Positions 22,136 to 34,797 of a stretch of DNA of 64,000 nt are shown here, in pieces. A program made the translations under genes and the position numbers. The DNA comes from Pseudopithomyces maydicus (taxonomy: Eukaryota > Ascomycota > Dothideomycetes > Pleosporales > Didymosphaeriaceae): NCBI GenBank assembly GCA_026873275.1, contig JANTUC010000005.1, positions 1,488,001-1,552,000 on the forward strand. Reading direction: 5' to 3'. Every line of letters begins with the position of its first letter. Within the stretch, counting starts at the first letter, position 1. The notes under the pieces were generated by a model. The model saw nothing but the letters and a program-made list of their open reading frames with translations, did not search any database and had not been told where the DNA came from.

Positions 22136-25073
22136 ATGATGCAACAGCCGCCCACGCTCACACGGTCGAACGAGACGGACATACCTGGGATCTTCACGTC
22201 GGAACATGTCTCGCTGGACGTGCCCTCCACCGGCGCCGACGGCCGTCCGCCCGCCGTGAAATACACGTACGCCTATACGCCCACATGCCCGTACGCCGGC
22301 GGCAGCAACAGCAGTAGCTCGCTCGGTGACTGACCACGCCCTGACTGACCGTGGACGCAGCTCGCTCCCCGCCTACCACTCCCCGCTGCGACACCACAAG
22401 CGAGCAGCCTCGTCGACACGCAGAGTCAAGGAGACGCTCAATGCCCGCTCCGAATACAGCAACTCGGAGGACGACGGCACCGCCCAGCACCGCATCAACC
22501 AGTATCTCATTAAGCAGGAGATTGGCCGCGGCTCCTTCGGCGCCGTCCACCTCGCCGTGGACCAGTACGGCCAAGAATATGTGAGGTTCCACCGGGGACA
22601 ATCAATGCGGGTTGCCTGCCACCCCGGACCGCTCAGGTAATACTAACAGCTTGCGCCCAGGCCGTCAAGGAGTTCTCCAAGTCGCGCCTCCGCAAGCGCG
22701 CCCAGTCGAACCTCCTCCGCCGCCCCAGCGCCCGCCGCCGCCGCCAGGGCGCCCTCGCCGCTGGCCTCGGCTTCAACTCCCCGCTGCACAGGCACTCGGC
22801 CAGCAAGACCGAGGACCTGAGCAGCCTCGACCTCATCAAGGAGGAGATTGCCATCATGAAGAAGCTCAACCACCCGAACCTCGTCTCGTTGATCGAAGTG
22901 CTCGACGACCCGGACGAGGACTCGCTGTACATGGTCATGGAGATGTGCAAGAAGGGCGTCGTCATGCAGGTAGGTCTTGAGGAGCGCGCAGATCCCTATC
23001 CAGAGGAGCAGTGCAGGTGCTGGTTCCGCGACATGATACTGGGTCTGGAATACCGTATGTAGCTTCGCCCATTTCCTTGCTGCCCATCGTCCCATGTACC
23101 ACACTCCGCGGTTCCGCTCCGATGCTGATGAGTCTGCAGTCCATGCCCAGGGCATCATACACCGCGACATCAAGCCCGACAACTGTCTGATCACGGGAGA
23201 CGACGTGTTGAAGATTGTCGACTTTGGCGTCTCCGAGATGTTCGACAAGCAGGACCAGATGAAAACGGCCAAATCCGCAGGGTCCCCTGCTTTCATGCCG
23301 CCCGAGCTGTGTGTGGCCAAGCACGGAGAGGTTGACGGCAAAGCGGTGGATATTTGGTCCATGGGTGTCACCTTGTTCTGCTTGCTGTTCGGGCGGATAC
23401 CGTTTGAGCGACACGGGATGATCGAGCTGTACCAGGCGATACGGATGGAGCAGCCGATATACGACGAGTGTAGCGACGACCTCAAGGACCTGCTGCAAAA
23501 GCTTTTGGATAAGGACCCCACGAAAAGAATCACCATGGAGCAAATACGCGTATGTGGAGAAACGATTGAGTTCAAAGAAATCATCACTGACCATAACAGG
23601 AACATCCCTGGGTAACAATGAATGGAACCGATGCTCTGCTGCCGAGGAGCGAGAACGTGGCGGCAATAGTCGAACCAACTGACGCTGAGGTTGATGCTGC
23701 AATCACCGGCAACATGGGCCACTTGGTCACGGTGGTAAGTAATTTCCTACTTCTCATGCAAAGATGCCATTTGAGACCGAGATAAATGTGGGCTGCAACT
23801 GCCTCTTCCTTTGTGCTCTTTACACCACAGCAAGCCCACAGTATCAAAATACCATACTGACCTACGACAGGTACGCGCTGTGAAAAGATTCAAGCAGCTC
23901 CTATTCCGGAGACGACCAGAACGGCTCGAAGGCATCCTAGGCAGCGCCTCACGCATCGTCCAACCCCCACTCACCATGCGGCCCTCGGGCCTACGCAAGT
24001 CACGCTCCCAGGACGCCGACGACCGGCGGCCCATCGAGGGCGCCCTTGCCACAGAAGGCGTCCACCACAACATCGAAATCGACAACGACATCCGCCGCGT
24101 CCCCCAAGGGGTCGATAGAGTCGCCTACGAAAAGCCCGGCTTCCGCTCCGCTGTGTCCAGCACCAGGACACCCACCAAAGCCGGCACAGCCAGCTCCCCC
24201 ATGTCCCCTCAACCTGTAGGCATCACCGACGCGAAAGTAATCCACGAATCGATGTCATATCGCCCGACTCCTAGCAAACCTATCAGCATCCCCAGCACAG
24301 CCGTCCCTTCGGCACCTAGCACCCCCGTTGGAAAGGGCCACGCGCACGACCCCCTACAAGACACGCTTTTCCTCGACATCGGCACCGGCGAAGATACCGC
24401 GGGCGCCGCGATGGACCCATCCGCAATGCACATCGTCAGCGAGTCCCCCGGCGCCGTCGACATCAACGTTTACGAAACAGCCTACCGCGAAGAAGTCGAC
24501 CGTATCCTCGCCCGCCAACGCGACGCCCTTTCCACACCTACCTCTACCTCGTCTTCAACCCCTACCCCTGCCCGCCGCCCAACCCTGTACCTCACCCGCC
24601 GCATCGAAAACGTCAAATCCATCATCCGCGATGCGCCCGACGCCGTGTTCGACCACGGGAAATCTTCCCATCCCCCTACACCAGGTGGTTCGGACCTCAA
24701 ATCGGGTTTCAAAGGTCTGGTCGAAAAAGCCAAGAAGGAAATCGAGTACCGTGGTGAGTGGCAGAAGCTCAACGAGGGGAAAGAGGGCAAGCTGTCGCGA
24801 ATCACGCGCAACGTGAGGGAGAAGAAGAGGGCGGTGGAGGAGGAGAGGGAGATTATAAGGAGGGAGGATCGGGAGAGGGAGAGGGGGAAGGCGTTGGCGG
24901 CGGTGGCGGCGGGGGTAGTAAAGGATGAGGAGAGGAGGGAGAGGGAAAGAGAGAGGGAGAAGGAGAAGGATGGGCGAAGAGGGAGCGCGAGTAGTAGAGG
25001 GAGTGTGAGGAGTAGTACGCCACTGGGGGCGTTGAAGGGCGTGGGGAGTAGGAGTGGGACGCCGGTGCAGTGA
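22136..25073 (+). CDS. Snf1-activating-type serine/threonine kinase (Sak1/Ssp1/CaMKK group)
   Basis: Exons 22136-22290, 22361-22580, 22661-23054, 23140-23549, 23600-23734 and 23871-25073 give 838 residues. The kinase domain starts near residue 98 with IKQEIGRGSFGAVHLAV. It has Lys about 128 in AVKEFSK, catalytic HRDIKPDN about 264-271, DFG about 284-286 and GSPAFMPPEL. An insert rich in Arg lies between the Lys and the alphaC helix (RKRAQSNLLRRPSARRRR), typical of the CaMKK/Sak1 group. The group phosphorylates the activation loop of Snf1/AMPK. The C-terminal 400 residues are disordered, with a charged KR/E-rich end. The first intron uses GTACGC at 22291; that choice is the least certain, since a later GT gives the wrong phase. 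The second intron has a textbook TACTAAC branch site. Confidence 0.92.
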
Positions 25074-28000
25074 GGTGATGGGGTGAGATGCGTTCGGAAT
25101 TGGGACTGCTGGCATCGCACCAGTCCTACGGTACATAGAGATGCTTCTATATTCTTTTTTTCTTCGCTTTTCCTCGGAGTGAATAGGTTGGCCGGGCGGA
25201 CGGAAACAGACGAGGAACGCTGTGATGTGATGTGATGTGGTTCGGTGCGGTGCGGTGCGGTGCGGTACGGCATTGTACTCTTACCTCAACCTTGATCTTC
25301 ACGTTGACCTCGATCTTGGCTTTTACATTCGCAAGCTCTTTTCTTTCCCGATTTCAGCTTCCCCTCCTTGAAAGTTCTGCTTCGCCTGATATCCCTCTTC
25401 CTCCTTTTCCCTCTTCCTATCTCTTATTTCACCACTCTACCTCGTCTCTAGAGTGGCCTCGTATCATCCATCCATCTACCTATTCATTTATGTCTAATCG
25501 GGCGACGTCTATCTATCTGGTACGTAGTGATGAACGGGGGTTAGGGCAAAGGGAGGAAAGGAGGTCACGGTGTGAGGGTCAGGTAAGGTGAGCACGGACG
25601 CGCTGCGGGGGATGGGATGGGGTAAGATGGATTGAGATGTCGGAGTGAGGCTTTACAAAAGGGAATATAGATAGAGATAGAGACGAAGATGAGCCAAGCG
25701 AAGTATGTAAAGTGGCAAATACATACAGCACGATACGACGCCATGTAATGCAATGTCTACATACGTATTTGGGCAAAGAAACTTGGGCTCTGAAAGAGCC
25801 CTGGAGGGTCGTATATATATATGCTGGGCGCAGGCGGCTGTGCAACTGTACAAGAAAGCAATTTTAATCGGGGAGCATTGGCATGGCACTGAGAGCCCAC
25901 CTCGCCCCCCACATAGGCTAGTTGCACTTGTCCGCATTGCGAAGTTGAAACTCTCTAGCAGATCTATGTACATATTGCCGTTGGTAGATATCGATCGTAT
26001 TAGCTATTTTGATTCCGTGTCGCGAGCAGGGAAGCGGGCCCACGCATTCCCATGTGGGTATGGTGAACATGTGCCGAGCGAGCGAGGACGGAATCAATCT
26101 CGACATGTGTCCTATACAGTAAGTAGCACGGTGGATCTATCGTACGCAAAGCAGGGGGCAGAAATTGAAGAGATGAAGAAAGGAAGCAGCGTAGGCTACA
26201 GCGGGTAAGGACCAAGTTGCGTTGGCAGCCTTGTCGCATCCAAGGGTAAATAGTGGTCACCTCCCGCGTTTCTACGGTGTTGTGATTGCGGAGCAGAGCT
26301 TGGCTCTGTAGCTAAGCGTGGCAGTGCACGGTGTAGTATATCCCGCAATTTGGCACTAGGACTTTTCCTGAGCATGGCATGTTCCTCGGCAAACGTACTT
26401 GGTGTCATTGATTGCGTGGCTCCACCAGTCCACAGTGTTGACAAAAGTTTGGATGATGGATCCATATAAAAATACGCGGGCGAGGGATGTGCCTGGTGCG
26501 GAAGACGTTCCGTCCGACCTGCTTTGACATTTTGGTGGCATGGGAAGCTTGAGTGAGGTTGAGCCAAGCTCTCTGAGACAGCCAGGCCTGGGGATAGCGT
26601 CGGGTTAGTTCGAGGAGGTGTGGGGAGCTAAGCTAAAAGGCCTCGGGCGCACGTGGCAGGCTGTGCAGTGTGGGGAGAAAATATGCGGTAGCTCGCGAAA
26701 AATTCCACGAGAGAGAAAAGAAAGTGTTCGGAATGAGTAGAGCCGGAATACGAGCGTTTGTAGTGATGGTTGAGATTGTGCAACTGTCTTTTCTATTTAT
26801 GGTGACGGCTGCCGGTCTAGCCGTTCAAAACCATGGAATGGTAGTTGCAAATGAGGCAGTAAACCTAAAGACAGTCTCTCTAGACGGTATTTCCATTGAA
26901 ATGGTGTCCGGCTCACAGTGCGTCTCGGACGGACGGTTCATTGCGGCCAGGGTACAATGTTGCTTGGACCAGTCATGTATTTGCGTGTGTAATTCACGGT
27001 AGGCTCATAGGATCTCAGTCGATGGCGGATATGGCTAGTAGCGCTTGGGTTCCAGTGAATGGGAAGAAGGCTGGGGTATATTGATGTAAATGCGCTGACA
27101 TCTGCAAACTCGGTGCACCACCTCACATGATCAAAATGTAAACATGATGTGACATGATGGCCTAATCAGGTTTCAGGCCTCGGATTATTTGTGCAGCTGC
27201 CGCCGCCGGCAAAGCTGGTGGGAAAGCTAGATGATTAGCTGCAGGGAGAGCCGGTAGTGGTCGCAGGCAAGTGTGATCTGGACGACGCGTTCTGGACCAC
27301 ACCATGGCGGTTGGCCCGATTCGGACGCAGTGAGACGGGGTTCATGTGCCATGGATTTGGCGGAAGCGGTGGCAGGAGCTCAGATTCAAAAGAGTGGAGA
27401 CGGGCGGGCGGGTCGTTCAGGAACATTTGGAAGGCAAAGGCAAAAGTCGTCAGGAGTGAAATGCGGTGTACCTGTGGTGGGTAATGTCCAATAGAGTGGG
27501 AAACTGCAACCACGGGCTCGGCGCATCAGCGAGAGGTTACACTGAGCGGATGAGGGACAAGAACCGATTTGCAGAGGGGGCTGCTTATCTGGTGCAGCCA
27601 AGGCGCCTGCGGTGCATCTCTGGTGGAGCAGGACGGTAGCAGCACAGGGCGATCCATCTTGGCCGTCGGAGCTGCTGTATAGAGTACGTATGGGGGAGGT
27701 AGAGAGGCAACCGAAAGCTGAGGCAGGCTGGCCCCAGGGCTGGCAGGCAGGCAGGCAGACAAGCTGCACTGCTGCAGAGAGTTTTGCGTTACTCGTGCCG
27801 TCCCGCCTGTCCCCACTCGGAGCACCTGTGAGCAGACTCGACGCTAGACCGCAACAGGGGGCGGTGGGTGCGTAGGGGCAGGTGCAGGATGGAGGAGGAA
27901 GGCGCGAGGCAGCAAGCAGCAGCAGCAGCACGGCAGTAGCAAAGGGGAGCTGAGGCAGGTGTCATCTTGGGACGGGACGGACGGAGACGCCCGACGCCAG

Positions 28001-29341
28001 CAGCAGAAACACCCCATCCGGCGAGGGACGGGGTGGGTTGAGGTGGGTTGAGGCAAGCTGGCCGGGCGCTGACTAATGCACAGGACTGAACGGAGCCATG
28101 GGCACGCCATTCACCTGTCCTCAGGGCTCGAAACCCGAGGGCACGGGTGTTTCCAAAGGCGTGGATCGTCGGACGGGTCTGTGCGTGCTTCGAATTCATG
28201 CTGAGCACAGCAGAGGACGGTGGACATGCAGAACACTGGCCGCCGGAAGGAGAGGACCCTGGCCAGTGAGCCGTCAATTGGCACAGACGGTCGGTTTGGC
28301 GAGCGTTGTGTGCTGCAGAGGGGCGAACGTGCAGCAACGCACATGTACCTACCATGCACACCGTGTACCTACGCGACCTCAACCAGGACCAGCCCCGGGA
28401 CAAGGACCAGGCCCAGCAGCTGGCCGTCTCAGCAAGGTCCTGGCAGAGGCCGCAGAGCAGTCGAGGGCAGACGGGCGGAGACGGGAACAATGCGACTGGT
28501 GACGACAAGCTTCCGCTGCCGTGAATGCTTGTTTGGAGCGTCGAGGCCACCCAGGTCCGCTGACATCACCGGGCTTGGTGCTTGGTGCTTGGTGGCAGAG
28601 CAGAGGGCTGCGTCGCAGGGCACAAAGGGGCGCTTGTCCACGGGTTCCGCGCGCTGGACGGTACAGTAATGAAAGATGGGACCCAGCAGCCAGTCTACGA
28701 GTAGCTAGGGCTAACTGCACGAAAGTGTGAAAATACCGCACTCACACTCCCCGCAGCCGCTGCCAATATTTCATCCGCAGTGAGCCCCCCAAAGGCAAGC
28801 CGCGTGCCTGCGTGCTTGCTCCTCCCGAGGTCTGCTCACCCTCACGCTCATGCTCGTCCCTCTTGACCTCCTCCCGTGCCCGCTGCTGTTCCTGCTGCCT
28901 GCCCTGCCCGCCCCGACCACCAGTCCCGTGAGGAAGACATCATAGACTGCCGATCGCCCGGCCGCCGGCACAGCCACCGAGCCCTACCACAAGCAAGCAG
29001 AACGTTGACGGCGGTTTGTCATCCAGATCGTCTCCCCGTTCCTGCTTCTGCTGTCGCCTTCCACGCCCTAGAGGCCACACATCGCCCTTGCTGGCGCCTC
29101 AAACGCTGACAGCAATCGTGTTTTCTCACTACCAGTCCACCCACACCCAGCACACCCTCCCCAACCTCATATCCACCGCGAGCCGCCGCCGCCTGTCCGC
29201 CGTTTTGCGCGTCCTTCAATAACACAACCCGGGCTTCTTGCCCACGAGACACCTGCGTCTCTCCCGAATTTTCTGCAAACCCCCTGCGAAAGCATTTTCC
29301 TCCTCGCGCCGACCGAGACCGATCGTCTCCTCCTCCCCACC
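25074..29341. other. Long gene-free region upstream of the HAL4-type kinase
   Basis: This 4.27-kb gap is the longest in the window. Many short open frames exist on both strands, but none shows a family motif or a coherent splice model. It holds simple repeats: TGTGA and TGCGG units near 25220-25270, GGCA units near 27745-27762 and CAG units near 27911-27930. Unlike the NLR region it is not AT-rich, so RIP decay is not the explanation. It may be a long promoter and 5' leader of the kinase, or contain a non-coding transcript. Confidence 0.5.
25221..25270. repeat. Pentanucleotide microsatellites
   Basis: Three TGTGA-type units are followed directly by about five GTGCG-type units. Confidence 0.8.
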
Positions 29342-30855
29342 ATGGCCGCCCCCACTAGCAGCACCCCCGCCAGTCAAGCCGCCGCGAAGCCGCAGCCCTC
29401 GCCCGTTGCCTCCGCCTCCACAGTTTCCTCGCTCGAATCGAAACCCGACGCAAACTTTGCCCTGTCGCCACCCCAGCCTCAGAATGGCGATGCCCAGCGG
29501 ACGAAGAAACCGACCATGTCGTCGCGCCTCAGCAGCATGTTCGGCAAGCGCGACGAGAGCAGAGAGTCTGCCAAGGTCGCTCTGGTGGCAGAAAAGAACG
29601 CCGAGATCAAGCAAGCAAACGGCACCCCCACGCGTCCGCAACCTTCGCGCCAGGCCTCTGTCAATGGCAAGCCGGGTGGCCAGACGCCGCCCTACCGCCG
29701 CTTCTGGGTCAACGATGACGGCGCCCACGAGCACCACCTCAAGGTCGCGAAGCGTCAGGAAAAGCTGTCCGACATGTTCCAGAGTCTGATGCTGGGCAAG
29801 AAGAAGGAAGGCCACAACGACGAGCAGCCTCTGAGTCTCATGGCCAACTGGGTCGACGTCATGCGCAACGAGAAGGAGAAGCTAGCGGAGCAGAAGAACT
29901 CGGCCAACAACAATTCTTCTCAGACGCTCGTGCAGAAATATGGCAAGTGCCAAGAGGTCGTCGGTCGTGGCGCTTTCGGCATCGTGCGCGTTGCACACAA
30001 GACAGATGCCAAGGATCCCAAGCGCGAGCAACTATACGCTGTCAAGGAGTTCAAGCAGCGCCCTGGTGAATCGGCCAAGAAATACCAGAAACGCTTGACT
30101 GCCGAATTCTGCATTTCTTCTTCGATGCAGCATCCGAATGTCATCAACACGCTTGATCTGCTTCAGGACGACAAGGGCACCTACTGCGAGGTCATGGAGT
30201 ACTGCTCCGGAGGTGATCTGTACACGCTTGTCCTGGCCGCTGGCCAACTCGAGGTCGTGGAGGCCGACTGCTTCTTCAAGCAGCTTATGCGTGGCGTCGA
30301 GTACATGCACGAGATGGGCGTGGCCCACCGCGATCTGAAGCCTGAAAATCTCTTGTTGACCCAGCATGGTTCCATCAAAATCACGGATTTTGGCAACGGT
30401 GAATGTTTCCGTATGGCGTGGGAAAAAGAAGCTCACATGACTGCCGGTCTGTGCGGCTCAGCCCCCTACATTGCCCCAGAAGAGTACGTTGACAAGGAGT
30501 TTGACCCTCGTGCCGTCGATGTCTGGGCCTGCGGTATCATTTACATGGCTATGAGGACTGGTCGTCATCTCTGGCGCCAGGCACAGAAGGGTGAGGACGA
30601 GTTCTTCGACCGCTATCTTGAAGACCGAAAAGAGGAAGCTGGTTACAGGCCTATAGAAGTCCTGCGTCGGGTACGTACCACCACATGCTCAGAACAGATA
30701 CGTTGCTAACCTGCTGCTTGCAGCGACAATGTCGCAATGTCATCTATTCCATCTTGGACCCGAATCCCAACCGCCGTCTCACCGCCCACCAGGTTCTCTA
30801 TTCCGAATGGGTCAAAGAGATCAAGGTCTGCCGTGCAGGCGACGAAGGTTTCTAA
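29342..30855 (+). CDS. HAL4/SAT4-type serine/threonine protein kinase
   Basis: Exon 1 (29342-30670), a 53-nt intron (30671-30723) and exon 2 (30724-30855) encode 486 residues. The ATG sits in a strong context, CACCATGG. The first 190 residues are Ser/Pro/Ala-rich and disordered. The kinase has VVGRGAFGIVRVAH near 206, YAVKEFKQRPGES near 234, HRDLKPENLL near 330, DFGNGECFRMAWEKE near 350 and GSAPYIAPEEY. These features match the fungal Hal4/Hal5/Npr1 group. In yeast these kinases stabilise nutrient transporters and the potassium transporters Trk1/Trk2, giving salt tolerance. The length is modest compared with yeast Hal4 (about 600). Confidence 0.93.
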
Positions 30856-31821
30856 ACGACATGGATGGGCAATCGAGCGCCGGCCATTTCTTGGATAAGA
30901 CGCTGGACTCGGATCAGCGGGCTTCAACACCCTTCTCATTTTCATCTTTCACATTTTTGTTTTGTTTTGCACCTAAGCGACACCTTTCTCATACCCCTTC
31001 AGCATGACGCAACAGCATAGCAGGGACTTTGAAATCTGAACGCTTTCACTTTGGCGTTTTCATGGGGCCAATGATGACGACTCTGACCAGCACGGCGTTT
31101 CTTGGATCAAGCACAAGACCATTCTACGACACGACATTATTAGACCTCAGTCAGAAGGGTGGCGGACGGGCGGGTAGTTTGGAGAGTTTTGGGTGGCGGC
31201 GTGGTTATGCGGCTTTTCACTCGCTCTGTATGGGTATATCTACTGTATCTGATGGGCTGGATGGGCTGGATGGGCGGGGCGTGACTGTTTCGGCTCGTGA
31301 CGATTAGCACGCATTTTGAGTCATCTGAGCGTGCAGTGTGCCGCGCGGTTACCCGCGCCTCTTTTGGGCACACGACGATATTTTTCAGATTTTGTATTTT
31401 CCGTGTGCTCTTGGCGCTGCATGTGAGGTCCCGTCCCTTGTCTGCCCACGGTGGCGAGCTCGGGGGCATGCGTGATGGACCCGATACCTGAAATGCCTAC
31501 TTGGAGTGCGTACTCGAGATGCTCCCATGTGCGAGGAGAGCAGATATCCAGATATCCAGTGGATCCCCCTGACCCGCCGTTGACACTTTGACAGTGTGGA
31601 CACCTGGCTTGGCGGCGGGCGGCACCCCCAGCCCTCCTCGATAAAGGCCTGGCGGGGCGGTGAGATTGCCGCTTGGGCCACGACTTGTCGCTGTCAGAGG
31701 AGACGTATACACCGCTCTCTGCATCTGCCATATACCCTGCACGTGTCCATGGTGCCTGTGTTGGACACCGGACAGGCTCAACCACCCGCAGCCTTGATCG
31801 AGCAAGCTATGCGCCCCAGCC
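30856..31821. other. Intergenic region
   Basis: About 965 bases between two rightward genes. It has a GGATGGGCT-type repeat of three units near 31248-31278 and a CAGATATC direct repeat near 31542-31560. No gene was recognised. Confidence 0.5.
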
Positions 31822-34797
31822 ATGACGGCTATTGGCGCCCCGCTCCGCAAGTGGACAGTCTGCCTGCTGCTCTGCAGCATCCCGACATGCGCCCTCGCCC
31901 AGTCGACGAATGAGACACAACCCGGCGAAAGCGGCTCAACAGCGACCCTCTCTGCGAAGACGTCCGGCACCACCTCCGCACCTTCGAAGCAGCCCTCCCC
32001 GGCCAACTCGACATGCCCGTTCCGCACCATCAACTACATCACCCATACCCTACCCCAACAATGCCTCCGCACCACCTGGTCGGCGCCCACCCCGAGCGTC
32101 CAAGTGGACGGCTCTGGTGACGTGGTAGTTACAGACACCCCCGAGGTGGTCGTGCCTTGGGCCAGGCAAGAGGCGTCGGGGAGCGAGGCGACGGCAGATG
32201 GCGAGCGTCCCAAGCCAGCCGAGACCGGCTCTGTGCATGCTTCGTCGGGCACGGCAGCGGAGGCCGAGTTAGAGACCGACTCACCTTTCGACAATGCCAA
32301 TTTCCTCTCCTTCGAAGACTGGAAGAAAAGGAACCTCGAGAAGGCAGGCCAGTCACCCGACAACCTGGGCCAGGCCCGTGCAGCGTCCTCCGACCAGCGC
32401 AACCGACGGCGCCCAGTCAACGTGAACGCCCTGGACTCGCTGGGCGAGGAGGGCGAGATCGAGCTCGACTTCAGTGGCTTTGGGAACCCTCCGGAGGGTC
32501 AAGATATGCCCAGCAAATCATTCATACCTGCCCAGCAGCACGAGTCCGCCACCAACACGGGAGGGGAAGAACATGCAGCTCCAAGTTCGTGGGCACTGAG
32601 CAAGGACGCCGGCAAGACGTGCAAGGAGCGCTTCAACTATGCCTCATTTGACTGTGCGGCTACGGTTCTCAAGACCAACCCAAAAGCTAAGAGCACCTCC
32701 TCCATCCTGGTCGAGCACAAGGACAGCTACATGCTCAACGAATGCTCCGCCAAGAACAAATTTCTCATTGTCGAACTCTGCGAGGATATTCTCGTCGATA
32801 CCATTGTCCTTGCCAACTATGAATTCTTTTCCTCCATGTTCCGTCATTTTCGTGTTAGCGTTTCCGATCGATACCCCGTGAAGCTTGACCGCTGGCGCGT
32901 TTTGGGTACCTTTGAGGCCCGCAACTCCCGAGAGATCCAGCCGTTTCTTATTACTGAACCCCAAATTTGGGCACGTTACTTACGCATCGAGTTTTTGACA
33001 CACTTCGGTAACGAATTTTACTGTCCTATGAGCTTACTACGCGTGCACGGCACTACCATGATGGAGCAGTACAGAAGAGAGGAAGAAGAAGCGAGGGGTG
33101 ACGATGATTTTGCGGATCCCATCGAAGTAGTGGCCGAAGAACCGGTGCAGACGGCGGTCATCCTTACCGATGACGGCACTCCAAAGCAAACGCAAGACCA
33201 GAATGATGAGCGTGCCGAGCCTCTTCGTGAGCCGCAGACGCAGACAGATCAGGAATCGGAGTCTTCAGAAGCAGAAGTAAACCGTGAGTCGTCGAAAGAT
33301 GATTCTCCGTCGGGGAAGCAAGAACGGCGTCCACCAGGCCTTTCGATACAGGTTTCAGACGGCGACAATACCCACTCAACCCCTCACAGCCATTCTTCAG
33401 ACGACCACACTACGAATCCCTCAGTGCCTGTGAACGCGGCGAAGGATAGCACAACGAATGACTCGAACGAAGATACCGGTGCTGGCCCAGAGCCCCTCTC
33501 ATCACCCTCTACAGCAATTCATACATCGAAATCGCCTACTTCCACAGCGGAACATTACACGGGCGACTCCAAGCCCATTTCTTTGCAGGGAACCGATACG
33601 AGGCACGCTGTCAATACAGACGCAGGTACTATTTCGAACGCGCCTTCGAACAAACAAAACCCAAATAGTACAAATAGCGTGTCACAGCCTCCAGCACAGA
33701 CGCGGAGCTCAGGACAACCGCCACCGAACACGCCACCGACTCAAGAGTCGTTCTTCAAGTCCATCTCCAAACGGCTGCAGTATCTAGAGGCCAACAGCAC
33801 GCTTTCTCTTCAGTATATCGAAGAGCAGTCGCGTATCCTGCGCGATGCCTTTATGAAGGTAGAGAAAAAGCAACTACAAAAGACGGAAAAGTTTTTGGAC
33901 CATCTCAACAGCACAGTCATGCACGAGCTCAAAAGTTATCGGACCTTGTACGATCAATTGTGGCAAAGTACGATTCTGGAACTTGAAGGCATGAAGGAGC
34001 GTCAGCAGGCGGAGATTGGCGAAATCGGAGCTCGACTCAGCATGGTCGCGGATGAGCTTGTGTGGCAGAAGAGAATGGCGGTGGTGCAGTCTACGCTTCT
34101 ACTTTTGTGCCTCGGTTTGGTTCTCTTCGTACGATCGGGCACGCTTGGTTCGCAATCCGACGTCCCCATCGTACAGCAACTAGGCAACACGTACTCTAGC
34201 TTCTTCGACTCGCCAGCGCATAGCGTCGGAGACGTCAGGCGGCCAAGGCGGAGGCGTACGTTCAGAGACATATGGAGGAGCGACGCGTCCATGATGAGCG
34301 ATCGTAGCGGGCATCTTACTGAGAATGCCGTCTCAGATACCGAGACGGATGGGAGAAGGAGCCCGCTACAGGTTGCATTCAGCCCTCCTACGCCAGTCAC
34401 GGTTAGTGGGTCACCTCGAAGGAAGGACAGTTCTGTCTCGCCTGGACTTGGGCCTGCGGTTAGTTTTGCTTCCGAGGTACATCGCAATGGCCTTCCCACT
34501 CCGACGGAGGAGACTGAGGACCCGCTCGACGAGCAAGCCAAGCGCCTTGAGGTTCTGGAGACGCAGTCCGGCCCAGCTACTCCACGTGGCTCCAGAGACA
34601 GCAGACCATCGTGGGAGGAAGTTGACCGGGCGGTCGATTTACTCAAAGCCGAGGAAACGGGTGAGGAAGAGCAGCTCAAGCAGAAGATACGGGAGGAATT
34701 GCGGCGGCGGAGAAGCCCGCTGCAAAGATCGGAGAGCTACAATGGGGTTACGAACGGCAGTGATTCGCCAGGGACTGAGGCTGATGTGGAACTGTGA
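31822..34797 (+). CDS. SUN-domain ER membrane protein, Slp1/SUCO-like
   Basis: This single exon encodes 991 residues. A signal peptide covers about residues 1-26 (WTVCLLLCSIPTCALA). The SUN-like domain lies near residues 265-410 with FNYASFDCAATVLKTN, MLNECSAKNKFLIVELCEDI and EFYCPMSLLRVHG. A long disordered Ser/Thr-rich stretch follows. A coiled coil near 640-740 (KRLQYLEANSTLSLQYIEEQ) precedes one membrane helix near 752-772 (VVQSTLLLLCLGLVLFV) and a charged C-terminal tail. The order SUN, coiled coil, membrane helix is that of Slp1/SUCO/opossum proteins, not of nuclear-envelope Sun1. Yeast Slp1 with Emp65 protects soluble ER proteins from degradation. Confidence 0.93.
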   Translation: MTAIGAPLRKWTVCLLLCSIPTCALAQSTNETQPGESGSTATLSAKTSGTTSAPSKQPSPANSTCPFRTINYITHTLPQQCLRTTWSAPTPSVQVDGSGDVVVTDTPEVVVPWARQEASGSEATADGERPKPAETGSVHASSGTAAEAELETDSPFDNANFLSFEDWKKRNLEKAGQSPDNLGQARAASSDQRNRRRPVNVNALDSLGEEGEIELDFSGFGNPPEGQDMPSKSFIPAQQHESATNTGGEEHAAPSSWALSKDAGKTCKERFNYASFDCAATVLKTNPKAKSTSSILVEHKDSYMLNECSAKNKFLIVELCEDILVDTIVLANYEFFSSMFRHFRVSVSDRYPVKLDRWRVLGTFEARNSREIQPFLITEPQIWARYLRIEFLTHFGNEFYCPMSLLRVHGTTMMEQYRREEEEARGDDDFADPIEVVAEEPVQTAVILTDDGTPKQTQDQNDERAEPLREPQTQTDQESESSEAEVNRESSKDDSPSGKQERRPPGLSIQVSDGDNTHSTPHSHSSDDHTTNPSVPVNAAKDSTTNDSNEDTGAGPEPLSSPSTAIHTSKSPTSTAEHYTGDSKPISLQGTDTRHAVNTDAGTISNAPSNKQNPNSTNSVSQPPAQTRSSGQPPPNTPPTQESFFKSISKRLQYLEANSTLSLQYIEEQSRILRDAFMKVEKKQLQKTEKFLDHLNSTVMHELKSYRTLYDQLWQSTILELEGMKERQQAEIGEIGARLSMVADELVWQKRMAVVQSTLLLLCLGLVLFVRSGTLGSQSDVPIVQQLGNTYSSFFDSPAHSVGDVRRPRRRRTFRDIWRSDASMMSDRSGHLTENAVSDTETDGRRSPLQVAFSPPTPVTVSGSPRRKDSSVSPGLGPAVSFASEVHRNGLPTPTEETEDPLDEQAKRLEVLETQSGPATPRGSRDSRPSWEEVDRAVDLLKAEETGEEEQLKQKIREELRRRRSPLQRSESYNGVTNGSDSPGTEADVEL

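Noticed and set aside
22291..22360. Alternative donor GTGACT at about 22325 in the first intron of the SAK-type kinase
   Set aside because: It gives a 35-nt intron and the wrong phase, whereas GTACGC at 22291 gives 70 nt and the right phase.
22633..23722. Long open frames antisense to the SAK-type kinase
   Set aside because: They overlap conserved kinase exons on the other strand and carry no recognisable domain.
26670..27002. Open frame of about 110 codons with a hydrophobic stretch in the long gap
   Set aside because: It starts at a non-ATG codon, shows no family motif and sits among many random frames of similar length.
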